Shown here: positions 8,333-16,535 of the stretch, piece by piece
How the letters are laid out: every line of letters begins with the position of its first letter
How positions within the stretch are numbered: position 1 is the first letter of the stretch
Source of the DNA: Fimiplasma intestinipullorum
Lineage (GTDB): Bacteria > Bacillota_I > Bacilli_A > Erysipelotrichales > Coprobacillaceae
Direction: 5' to 3'
Length of the DNA: 58,161 nt
NCBI GenBank assembly: GCA_018715065.1
Contig: DVMJ01000007.1
Coordinates: 1 to 58,161 of the forward strand
Translations under genes and position numbers: made by a program
Notes under the pieces: model-generated
The model's input: the letters and a program-made list of their open reading frames with translations, nothing else
Told to the model about the DNA's origin: nothing
Database searches by the model: none

Positions 8333-9702
8333 TGGTTTTTATCATTTATCGTATTCTTCTTCGCGTTTTGTTTCAAAAATTCCAAAGGCATGGTCACCGT
8401 AAAGACCGAACCGACATCCACTTGTGAAACGACAGAGATCCTGGCCTGATGCAATTCAACAATGCGTTTCACGATGGATAAGCCTAGTCCATTTCCGGCA
8501 ATGGAACGGGACTTGTCCTCGCGATAGAAACGGTCAAAAATGTGCTGAAGTGCTTCTTTGGACATGCCAATACCAGTATCTTCAATAGCTACGCTGACTT
8601 CCTTTAAATTCTTCTTGACTTTGATCGTCACGACGCCGCCTTCACTAGTATATTTAATGGCATTATTGATCAAATTGATCCACACCTGCTCCATGCGATT
8701 TTCATCCGCATTGATCAAAATATCCTTCTTTGGAAAATCTGTGACAATTTCGATATCCTTACTTGCCGCTTCATTATTCTGCATAGAGATGACGCGGTTC
8801 AACTGCTCTAACAATGGGTATTTTTTGATTTCTAGTTTTGGATCCTCGCTATCCAACACCGTCAGCTGCAGCATATTTTTTGACAAAGCTGACAGACGCT
8901 GACTTTGAAAAAGAATGATATCCGTATACTTGGTACGCTGTTCCTCGCTAAGGTTTTCCTGTTTCAGGATTTTCGCAAAGCCCTGAATGCTTGTCAGCGG
9001 AGTCTGAAACTCATGTGAGATATCAGAAATAAACTGTTGTCGTGTTTCCTCATCTCTGACCAGTCGATCAGCCATCGAATTAAAGCTGTTTGACAGACTG
9101 GCAATCTCATCTTTGCCATAGTAATGCACTCGGGCTTCATAGTTGCCTTTCGAAAGTTCATCTGTCGCTTTGGTCAGGCGTTTGATCGGCTTGACGATCA
9201 CATCGGCGATGATCAAAAAGATAATGCTCCCACTGATAAAGATGCTTGCCAATGCAACCATGATCGAGCGTTCAAAAACTGTCTGCTCCTGCATCGTGTC
9301 ACGGCTAATGAATAGCGTATAAGTGTGACCATCGACCTGAATCTTTTCTCTAAAGAAATGCTGGTGGGTATTGCTATCAAAAAAGCCTTCATCATCGATG
9401 CGGGCATTTTGAATTTCCTCAGGCAACGATGCAAGCGGCTGAGTACCATTCAGTGTGACACGGCCTTGATCATCCACTAGGATGATCGTCATGCCCGAGA
9501 CATTTGCTAGTTCATCCAAAAAATCCTCATGATGACTGATCAGAAGACTTTCTACCGTCTCCGCCATTCCCAGCAGGTCGTCTTCCGTCAAGGCTCGAAA
9601 GCTCTGTGAATGTGACTGCAGTCCAAGATAGCCGGCGAAGGAAAAACTGATTGCAATACTGATAAAGAAACCCGCAATCAGCTTTCCATAAAGTGACTTC
9701 AT
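8323..9702 (-). CDS. Sensor histidine kinase (HAMP type)
   Basis: A 459-residue membrane histidine kinase. Transmembrane helices lie at about residues 8-28 and 147-170, flanking a roughly 115-residue extracytoplasmic sensor domain. HAMP (about 171-220) and HisKA follow, with phospho-acceptor His230 in SDISHEFQTPLTSIQG. The HATPase_c domain shows NLINNAIKYT, DTGIGM and GNGLGLS. It overlaps the upstream response regulator by four bases (ATGA), so they form one two-component system. The signal is unknown. A terminator overlaps the stop codon. Confidence 0.93.
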   Translation of the reverse strand: MKSLYGKLIAGFFISIAISFSFAGYLGLQSHSQSFRALTEDDLLGMAETVESLLISHHEDFLDELANVSGMTIILVDDQGRVTLNGTQPLASLPEEIQNARIDDEGFFDSNTHQHFFREKIQVDGHTYTLFISRDTMQEQTVFERSIMVALASIFISGSIIFLIIADVIVKPIKRLTKATDELSKGNYEARVHYYGKDEIASLSNSFNSMADRLVRDEETRQQFISDISHEFQTPLTSIQGFAKILKQENLSEEQRTKYTDIILFQSQRLSALSKNMLQLTVLDSEDPKLEIKKYPLLEQLNRVISMQNNEAASKDIEIVTDFPKKDILINADENRMEQVWINLINNAIKYTSEGGVVTIKVKKNLKEVSVAIEDTGIGMSKEALQHIFDRFYREDKSRSIAGNGLGLSIVKRIVELHQARISVVSQVDVGSVFTVTMPLEFLKQNAKKNTINDKNQAA

Positions 9703-10376
9703 TGCGTATTGACCTTCAACTTATAGCCAAGTCCACGAACAGTGACGATCTCAAAGTCAGGAATGAAGCCTAAATTCTCACGAATACGTTTGATATGCAC
9801 ATCCACCGTACGGTCAAAACCATCATAACCCATGCCCCAGATCCTTTCGATCAGCTGTTCACGGCTAAAGATATGATTCGGTTTTTTAGCCAGCTCAAAC
9901 ACCAGCTCAAATTGTTTCAACGGGAGATGAATGACCTTTTCTTTATAAACAATCTCGCATTTATCCCCATCAAAAGTCACATCACCGATCGTGATAATAT
10001 TTTGCGAATTGATGCTGTAACGCTTCAGGATCGTTCGTATTCGTGCCATCAGTTCATCTGGATCAAATGGCTTGGTGACATAGTCATCCACGCCCAGATC
10101 AAAGCCTTTTAATTTATCCTTGGACTCCCCTTTAGCTGTCAGCATGATGACGGGCACATCTCGAATCTGTTTCATCTCAGAAACAAATTCCCAGCCATCC
10201 ATCACCGGCATCATCACATCGACAACGGCCAGATCAATATAATCATTTTCAAAAATATCTAAAGCCTGTTTCCCATTGGCCGCTTCCAGCATCGTAAAGC
10301 CTTCTTTTTCCAGATAGAAGCGAATCAGCTCGCGAATATCCGGTTCATCATCTACAACTAGTATTTTCGATTTCAT
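9699..10376 (-). CDS. OmpR/PhoB-family response regulator
   Basis: A 225-residue response regulator. The receiver domain (1-120) has the acidic pair D9/D10, phosphorylated Asp53 in VVDVMMP, Thr80 and Lys102 in TKPFDP. The winged-helix output domain (about 130-222) ends with RTVDVHIKRIRENLG and TVRGLGYKL, the OmpR-family DNA-binding signature. It overlaps both the gene before it and the kinase after it by four bases, so it belongs to one operon. Targets unknown. Confidence 0.95.
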   Translation of the reverse strand: MKSKILVVDDEPDIRELIRFYLEKEGFTMLEAANGKQALDIFENDYIDLAVVDVMMPVMDGWEFVSEMKQIRDVPVIMLTAKGESKDKLKGFDLGVDDYVTKPFDPDELMARIRTILKRYSINSQNIITIGDVTFDGDKCEIVYKEKVIHLPLKQFELVFELAKKPNHIFSREQLIERIWGMGYDGFDRTVDVHIKRIRENLGFIPDFEIVTVRGLGYKLKVNTQ

Positions 10377-12046
10377 TGGGTCCCCTCCTCACTCACTAAT
10401 TCGATTGAATGGATCGCAACGGCATTGCCGTCCGTTGCCGTATATGTTACGCTCACGACATCACCCGCACGTAATAATGGTAATTCGTTACTCTGATCGA
10501 TCGAAGCCATCAGTATCAGCGGACTGCCTTCTAACCGGAAATAATACTGGCTATTGCCATCAATCACGACTGAGGCAATATCGGTGATAGCTCCGCGCAC
10601 TTCTTCAAGCTGAAGTTCTCCATCCGAAATGCTCTGTCCATTCGCTGCCAAAGCACTGTAATAGGCTTCTTGAGCCTCGGCAACACTTTCACCGGTTCCT
10701 ACAATATTGTAGTTCTCAACACTCACAAAAGCATACATTTTAACCAGTGCGGCACCGTCTTTCAAAGCCATGAAGTAGGTCGGTACACCACCCGAATTGA
10801 TCAGGATTGGGAAGGTCGCGGTATAGCCTAAATGCTGTACCTGTCCCTGCGCTGATTCCATCGCCGAGTTTTCTTCCGCCCCAGGAATGTTATAGAATTT
10901 AGCCTCCTTGGTCCGCAGATTAATTAAAGCAAATCCAACATTGGACTGATCGGCCATGACCGAGGTCAGACCTGTATAAAAATATATATCGTCATCGATG
11001 GTAATGTAGTTATAGCCATCCGTCGGCCTCAACATGCCTTTCTGACCAAAATAAGTATTCCAGAACCCGTTCGTGTATTTGCCCCAGTTTTCCAGCTGTG
11101 TCATGACCATCTCTGATGGATAGACCCGGTCCAGCCAACTAGGCACTTCACTGATATCATAGTACTGATGGTCTCCGTTGATGGCATTGACTAACACTGC
11201 TCCGACGATATCCTTTCCGCCAAATAAACCAATTTTATATTCATAGACAGGTGCCACAAAATGTGGAATGCCTTGTTCATCGATCTCAAAGCTCAATGTA
11301 TCAAACATCAAGGTTGGATAATGAATAAATAAATAACGATGGATGTTACGGAAAAATTTATCCGATTCAGAATATTTCATGCCTTCCTCTAAGCGAACAA
11401 CTTCTGCTTCCTGGCTGACCATATCCACCTTAATATAGGCTGGCAATCCATCCTGAAAATTATTGAACCATTTGATCAGCCCGCTGTATTCTAAAGGCGT
11501 CACCCTGGTCGGGCGTCCCTGATAGTTGATCTGATTATAGTCGTCTGCAACGTCAAACTGGCTGACATAATCCATGATCTCACCCATCTGCCGATCGCCT
11601 AAACGCATGGCGCTTTCACGATCAACGACCGGGATCTGATCGAAGGTAATGGACGCATTATCCGCATAGAAATCCGCATTTTCATCAATCACTAGCTGCT
11701 GCTGATAGCTGGAAGCATGGAACAGCGCGGTGCTGAACAAAGATCCTACAACGACATAAACCACCAGCAAGGCGGCAACACCTAAGAGGATCTTCTGATA
11801 CTTAGGCAAAGTGGCTGTCAAGCCGGCACTTAGAATGACAAACAGAACCATAAAGACTGCCAGTTGGGTTAAAAAAGTTGGATTTTTCCAGGTCATCGGG
11901 ATCATCAATACATATTGTGTGACCAAATAAGCAACTAGCGTGATTACCAAGGCCAAAATGACCCCTTTTTTTCCCAGGCTCGGTCTCTTTGGCCAGGCGG
12001 ACGTCGTACGACGTGTAAAAAATTGATCAAAATCAACATGACGCAT
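10373..12046 (-). CDS. Membrane-anchored protein of unknown function (557 aa)
   Basis: I do not recognise a named family. The protein has a short basic cytoplasmic N-terminus, then three hydrophobic helices (about residues 29-52, 60-80 and 86-108). A large region of roughly 440 residues follows that is probably extracytoplasmic, rich in Tyr, Asn and Asp, and without another clear membrane segment. The start is supported by GGAGG nine bases upstream. It overlaps nrnA by 14 bases and the response regulator by 4, so it is tightly coupled to the two-component system and may supply or modulate its signal; that is an inference from context only. Confidence 0.75.
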   Translation of the reverse strand: MRHVDFDQFFTRRTTSAWPKRPSLGKKGVILALVITLVAYLVTQYVLMIPMTWKNPTFLTQLAVFMVLFVILSAGLTATLPKYQKILLGVAALLVVYVVVGSLFSTALFHASSYQQQLVIDENADFYADNASITFDQIPVVDRESAMRLGDRQMGEIMDYVSQFDVADDYNQINYQGRPTRVTPLEYSGLIKWFNNFQDGLPAYIKVDMVSQEAEVVRLEEGMKYSESDKFFRNIHRYLFIHYPTLMFDTLSFEIDEQGIPHFVAPVYEYKIGLFGGKDIVGAVLVNAINGDHQYYDISEVPSWLDRVYPSEMVMTQLENWGKYTNGFWNTYFGQKGMLRPTDGYNYITIDDDIYFYTGLTSVMADQSNVGFALINLRTKEAKFYNIPGAEENSAMESAQGQVQHLGYTATFPILINSGGVPTYFMALKDGAALVKMYAFVSVENYNIVGTGESVAEAQEAYYSALAANGQSISDGELQLEEVRGAITDIASVVIDGNSQYYFRLEGSPLILMASIDQSNELPLLRAGDVVSVTYTATDGNAVAIHSIELVSEEGTQ

Positions 12047-12995
12047 GTTTATTTTCCTCCTTGATGGCCTCGATCAGATCTTGGATCAAGGCTTCTAATT
12101 CATTCAGATCAGATACGGTTGCGCCACTGGCTTGACAGTGACCCCCGCCATGATACTTGACGGCAATGGGCTGCACCGGTACCCCCGAACTGCGCAGGCT
12201 CACGCGCCAGTTATGCATCGCACGATTCTCAGTCACTGCCATCCATACCTGAAACTCAGCCACATTCGCCAGCGTATTGACAAAATCAGAACCACGTTCG
12301 CGTGTGATCCCTAAGTGCTGCAGATCCTCATCTGAGAGGATATAGTAAGCTAAACCATCCCGATACTGATAATGTGTATAGATAAAAGTCAGGATATCCA
12401 GTTCCTGTTTTGGACGCGTATACATCGCCTGATAAATGGCTTTCTTATCGATTCCTGCGGCCAGTAACACTTTCGCAATCTCAAAGGTCCGTGTGCTAGT
12501 CGCCTCATACATAAATCGATTCGTATCGCCAACCATACCAAAATAAAGCCAGCTAGCAGCCTGTTTAGAAAGAAACAATGTCTTTTGACAAGCACAATAA
12601 AATTCACCGATCAGTTCGCTGGTCGAAGAGGCTTCCGGAAACTCGATATTCAGACCGGCATAGGATTCCACCACCACATGATGATCGATTTTAACTGTCG
12701 CAGCCAATTTTTCAAAATTGTCACCATCCAGACGTGCAAGGTTGGCTGTGTCCAGTGCAATTCCTAAGGTACAAGAAGGGTTTTCGATGACCGCCTGCTC
12801 AAAATCGATGCCCATCTTAGACATCAATTCCGGATTAGAGGCTCCCATATACACAATCTTCTTTTCTGGAAAATTATCAAAAATCAGCTGGCCTAGACCA
12901 TATTGCGAGCCCAGCGCATCAAAATCACTATTCACATGACGATAGATCGCAATGATCTCGTACTTACGGATCAATGCGAGAAACTGTTCAAACAT
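12033..12995 (-). CDS. nrnA: DHH-family phosphoesterase, NrnA-like (oligoribonuclease/pAp phosphatase)
   Basis: NrnA proteins degrade very short RNAs and dephosphorylate 3'-phosphoadenosine 5'-phosphate. The 320-residue product has the DHH-family metal motifs HVNSDFDALGS (His20, Asp24, Asp26), LDTAN (Asp82), KIDHHVVVE (Asp104-His106) and the DHHA1 substrate motif GGGHCQASGA near residue 285. In the first motif the usual DGDA-type centre reads SDFDA, which is still compatible with metal binding. A GTG at 13004 is an alternative start; ATG at 12995 is preferred. It heads an operon with a membrane protein and a two-component system. Confidence 0.85.
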   Translation of the reverse strand: MFEQFLALIRKYEIIAIYRHVNSDFDALGSQYGLGQLIFDNFPEKKIVYMGASNPELMSKMGIDFEQAVIENPSCTLGIALDTANLARLDGDNFEKLAATVKIDHHVVVESYAGLNIEFPEASSTSELIGEFYCACQKTLFLSKQAASWLYFGMVGDTNRFMYEATSTRTFEIAKVLLAAGIDKKAIYQAMYTRPKQELDILTFIYTHYQYRDGLAYYILSDEDLQHLGITRERGSDFVNTLANVAEFQVWMAVTENRAMHNWRVSLRSSGVPVQPIAVKYHGGGHCQASGATVSDLNELEALIQDLIEAIKEENKHASC

Positions 12996-13071
12996 ATTAA
13001 TCACCCAAGTTATATGATATCACAAAATACTGTAAAAACATATAAAAAACACCTAAAACACATCGCAAAAA

Positions 13072-13095
13072 AAGAGCTATTGGAAATCCAATAGC
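13072..13095 (-). terminator. Terminator after the GH1 gene
   Basis: GCTATTGG (13076-13083) pairs with CCAATAGC (13088-13095). On the minus strand the stem is followed by CTCTTTTTTT. Confidence 0.85.
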
Positions 13096-13102
13096 CCGAC
13101 TT

Positions 13103-14590
13103 TTAATCCAGATCCTGGCCGTCTGTCGCAATGACTTTCTTATACCAGTCAAATGATTTCTTTTTCTTACGTGAATAGTCACCTGTACCATCATCGTATT
13201 TTTCAACATAAACAAAGCCGTAACGCTTTTTCATCTCACCGGTAGAGGCACTGACTAGATCGATACAGCCCCATGGTGTATACCCCATCAGTTCAACACC
13301 GTCTTCATTGACCGCTTTTTCCATTTCGCGGATATGATCACGCAAGTAGTCGATACGATAATCATCGTTGATAGAGCCATCTTCTTCGACCTTATCGACT
13401 GCGCCTAAGCCATTTTCAACAACGAATAATGGGATCTGATAGCGATCATACAGATAGTCCAAAGCAACTCTCAGACCAACCGGGTCGATCTGCCAGCCCC
13501 AATCGGATGCCTTTAAGTATGGGTTCTTTAAACCAGTAAACAGGTTACCTTTTGCTTTTTCCTGAACCGCAGGATCCGCACTTGCAACATTGCTCATGTA
13601 GTATGAAAATGCCAGGTAGTCAACCGTTCCCTTAGCCAGCCATTCATCATCATCTGGTTCTTTTTCTATCACGATACCTTCACGTTCAAACTCTTTCAAT
13701 TTATAATTTGGATAGTAACCACGGCACTGAACATCAGTGAAGAAATAATTTCCTGAAGACTTCTTCCAGGCTTCGATGACATCATCTGGATTACATGTAT
13801 TGGCATATGTCAATGAATAAGCCAACATACAACCAATCTTAAAATCTGGATTGATCTTATGTCCCAGTACGACGGCTTTCGCACTCGCGACAAACTGATG
13901 ATGTGCAGCCTGCATGCGCACCTGTTTAGAAGTCGTTGCTACCCCTGCAGGCATCCAGCCATTCATATCAATGCAGTTGATCTCATTAAAGGTCATCCAG
14001 TATTTGACTTTTGTACGATAACGTTTAAAGATAGTCTCACAGTATTTCACAAACAGATCCACCGTACGGCGATCGGCCCATGCATTAAAGGCATGTGTTA
14101 AAGCCAGTGGCGTTTCATAATGAGAGATCGTAACCACTGGTTCGATACCATGTTTGATCAGTTCATCAAACACATCATCATAGAATGCCAGACCAGCTTC
14201 ATTAGGTTCTTCATCATTTAAGCCGCCATTAGGGAAAATGCGTGTCCAGGCAATCGATAGACGAAAGCATTTAAAGCCCATTTCTGCCATTAAAGCGATG
14301 TCTTCTTTGTAATGATGATAGAAGTCACTTGCTTCATGATTAGGATAGAGATAACCTTCCTGGCAATCAAAGACCGTTCCTTCAGGTACATCCAGCCCAA
14401 AGAACATCGGTGTCTGCTTATGTGTTCCATCAGGCAGCGTATATGTCAGCAAACGCGGTGTTGTATTGGTTCCGTTTGTCACCACATCGTCTGTGCTCAT
14501 GCCCTTGCCGCCTTCGTTCCAGCCACCTTCAAACTGGTTGGCTGCAGTTGCGCCACCCCACAAAAAATCTTTAGGGAATCCTTTACCCAT
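13103..14590 (-). CDS. Glycoside hydrolase family 1, probable 6-phospho-beta-glucosidase
   Basis: A 495-residue cytoplasmic GH1 enzyme. The start FPKDFLWGGATAANQFEG is the family signature. The acid/base Glu203 lies in MTFNEIN and the nucleophile Glu392 in VVENGLG. The loop STGEMKKRYGF near the C-terminus resembles the phosphate-binding Ser-Lys-Tyr loop of 6-phospho-beta-glycosidases, so the likely substrate is a PTS-imported phosphorylated beta-glucoside. No PTS gene is adjacent; a solitary PTS IIB lies far away near 45.5 kb. AAGGAGG precedes the start. Monocistronic with a clear terminator. Confidence 0.9.
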   Translation of the reverse strand: MGKGFPKDFLWGGATAANQFEGGWNEGGKGMSTDDVVTNGTNTTPRLLTYTLPDGTHKQTPMFFGLDVPEGTVFDCQEGYLYPNHEASDFYHHYKEDIALMAEMGFKCFRLSIAWTRIFPNGGLNDEEPNEAGLAFYDDVFDELIKHGIEPVVTISHYETPLALTHAFNAWADRRTVDLFVKYCETIFKRYRTKVKYWMTFNEINCIDMNGWMPAGVATTSKQVRMQAAHHQFVASAKAVVLGHKINPDFKIGCMLAYSLTYANTCNPDDVIEAWKKSSGNYFFTDVQCRGYYPNYKLKEFEREGIVIEKEPDDDEWLAKGTVDYLAFSYYMSNVASADPAVQEKAKGNLFTGLKNPYLKASDWGWQIDPVGLRVALDYLYDRYQIPLFVVENGLGAVDKVEEDGSINDDYRIDYLRDHIREMEKAVNEDGVELMGYTPWGCIDLVSASTGEMKKRYGFVYVEKYDDGTGDYSRKKKKSFDWYKKVIATDGQDLD

Positions 14591-14676
14591 GATCCATTCC
14601 TCCTTTAGATATATTTTTATTTTATCACTTTTACAATCACATAACGATAGAATTTCACAATCTGAAAAGTCAACTG

Positions 14677-15180
14677 TCAGGAAGCTTTACGGTAGTACAA
14701 CACCGTCAGCACACCCAAAAAAGATAAAACCGGACCTAACAAAGCCAACAGAAGCCCTGCCCAATGACCGTAACGGAAGATATTATAAACATTATCCATC
14801 ATCAGGCTGATGAGCTGTTCATGACTGATCAGAATATAGCCAATATAGCATTGATACACAAATAGGAATAGACTACTGCCCAGAATCAGACGCAGATCTT
14901 CCATGAAGACCAAAAATCCCATCAGTAACAGATATCCAATATAATAGAACATCACCATATGGTACATATCATTTCTTAGATAATTCACATAATCAAAGGT
15001 AAAGCAGTAGATCTGCAGGACCGTCAGCATCGCCGGTGCCAGCGAAGAGACTTTTAGCAGCGACATATAGATCCACTCATTTTTCGCATACCTTACCACT
15101 TTGCCTTTTTTCAGGCAAACATTCAAGCTGACCAGGCTTACCAAGCTCACGATCAGCGTGCTGATCTCATAGTTTGTCAT
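14677..15180 (-). CDS. Multi-pass membrane protein of unknown function
   Basis: A 167-residue very hydrophobic protein with about five predicted membrane helices, including segments near residues 6-22, 42-62, 75-92, 97-115 and 137-160. A basic patch (KKGKVVRYAKNEW) lies after the first helix. I do not recognise a family. GGGAGTG precedes the start. It stands alone between the GH1 gene and the ferredoxin gene. Confidence 0.6.
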   Translation of the reverse strand: MTNYEISTLIVSLVSLVSLNVCLKKGKVVRYAKNEWIYMSLLKVSSLAPAMLTVLQIYCFTFDYVNYLRNDMYHMVMFYYIGYLLLMGFLVFMEDLRLILGSSLFLFVYQCYIGYILISHEQLISLMMDNVYNIFRYGHWAGLLLALLGPVLSFLGVLTVLYYRKAS

Positions 15181-15257
15181 ATGATCACTCCCTTTTTAAA
15201 GAAGTATATCATATTTTTATTATATATACAAATAAACTTGTTAGATTTTCTTTTTTC

Positions 15258-15288
15258 ATAACAAAAGAGTCTTATGACTCTTTTGTTT
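15258..15288 (-). terminator. Hairpin at the end of the ferredoxin gene
   Basis: AACAAAAGAGTC (15260-15271) and GACTCTTTTGTT (15276-15287) form a 12-bp stem with a TTAT loop, starting at the ferredoxin stop codon. The T-run lies within the stem, so it is a moderately convincing terminator. Confidence 0.55.
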
Positions 15289-15781
15289 CATGAAAGGAAA
15301 GCGATTGCAGCAAGGCTTTGACATGTGTCTGAATCACTTCATCATCAGGATACAGATCCAAAAGTCCTTCGAGATATTGTTGTGTCATCCGGCTTTGCGG
15401 GAGCATATAACCTCTTTCACGATTGATATCTTCAGACATCAGTCGATTACTTAGCATCAAAGCCTGGGCTAAACGTTTCTGATTGAAAGAAGAACTTTTC
15501 ATCAGTAGATACCTTGCCATATTCTCCTGATAAATCTTATGTGTCTCGAGCTGCTTACAGGCGTCCATCACTGCCGGAAGATGGGACTGCTGTACAGGCA
15601 GTTCCAGCGGCATCATCGTAATCGCACCGCTCGGACAGGCTTTGGCACATTGCTCACAGCCAATGCATTTCTTCCGATCAATAATGCTGTCTTCTGTATC
15701 GGTTGCTCCCACCGGACACACATAAAGACATAGGCAGTCTTTAGTACACAGGCGTAGATTTCTTACGGCATAGGCTTTCAT
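15272..15781 (-). CDS. 4Fe-4S ferredoxin-type electron carrier with C-terminal helical domain
   Basis: A 169-residue protein with two N-terminal iron-sulfur motifs. The first has unusual spacing (Cys12-x3-Cys16-x-Cys18-x3-Cys22, followed by PVGA). The second is standard (Cys39-x2-Cys42-x2-Cys45-x3-Cys49, followed by PSGAI). The remaining 110 residues are mostly helical without recognised motif. ATG at 15781 has AAGGAGG upstream and is preferred over the longer frame. Its start overlaps the stop of the rubredoxin-type gene, so the two proteins are probably redox partners in an oxygen/peroxide-stress or electron-transfer module. Confidence 0.8.
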   Translation of the reverse strand: MKAYAVRNLRLCTKDCLCLYVCPVGATDTEDSIIDRKKCIGCEQCAKACPSGAITMMPLELPVQQSHLPAVMDACKQLETHKIYQENMARYLLMKSSSFNQKRLAQALMLSNRLMSEDINRERGYMLPQSRMTQQYLEGLLDLYPDDEVIQTHVKALLQSLSFHETKES

Positions 15782-16428
15782 CTGAAATCCCCTCCTTCGA
15801 TTTTCGTCAGCTTCCAACCCGGAACCTTACACACCGGGCAGATTTCTGGCACATCATCACCCACATAAATAAATCCACAGATGCTGCAGACATAAATAGG
15901 AACTCCCTCTAACATCGTCTCCCCCTCTGTTTCATAACGCACCAACAACGATTCCAAAAGCATGGTTACCTTTTCCTGCCAGGTCAGTGCCCTTAACACA
16001 CCGCGATCTTTTGCAGCTTGTGCTTCCTGTCGAAGCGCAGGTTGATAATGTGTCAGGTCCTCCTGCAGACACTCTTTCATCAACGTCACCGTGCCCTCTG
16101 TTGGAACAGGCTCCAGTTTTTCAAAATGGGCTGCCAGAGCGTTAAAATGATCTGCTTCTTCAAACAGATACTGCTTTTCACAGCCACGCGCCAGATTAGA
16201 ACATAAAACAGCTGCCTCCAGATAGTTCAGTGGTCGGATTTCCTCCTTTACTGGCTGGACTGTGTGCTGTTCTTCTGGTTCAGGCTCCAAAGAGCGTTCC
16301 TCAAACAAAGCTTTAGGTGCTTTACACCATGGGCAAACCCAACTCGATGGCAATTCTTCAAAAGGGATCCCCTCTTTGTCTGGATCGTAGGTGTAGCCAC
16401 AGATTGGGCATACATAGACCTTACTCAT
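15778..16428 (-). CDS. Rubredoxin - erythrin-like - rubredoxin protein
   Basis: A 216-residue protein with a rubredoxin domain at each end. The N-terminal iron site is Cys7/Cys10 (CPICGYTYDP) and Cys32/Cys35 (CPWC); the C-terminal site is Cys181/Cys184 (CSICGFIYVGD) and Cys197/Cys200 (CPVC). The middle (about 65-170) is helical and recalls rubrerythrin, but the regular di-iron ExxH ligands are not obvious, so peroxidase activity is uncertain. Two ATG codons are adjacent; ATG at 16428 has AGGAG at seven bases. It is coupled to the ferredoxin gene downstream, suggesting a short electron-transfer chain. Confidence 0.8.
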   Translation of the reverse strand: MSKVYVCPICGYTYDPDKEGIPFEELPSSWVCPWCKAPKALFEERSLEPEPEEQHTVQPVKEEIRPLNYLEAAVLCSNLARGCEKQYLFEEADHFNALAAHFEKLEPVPTEGTVTLMKECLQEDLTHYQPALRQEAQAAKDRGVLRALTWQEKVTMLLESLLVRYETEGETMLEGVPIYVCSICGFIYVGDDVPEICPVCKVPGWKLTKIEGGDFR

Positions 16429-16535
16429 CATTTCACTCCTCTCTTTCTTTTCTCCTCCTACCTTCACTATATAGCGCTTACATTCATTTGTCAAAGTGAA
16501 TACACTTCTTTTTTAATAAAATCGAAAAAAAGTGG

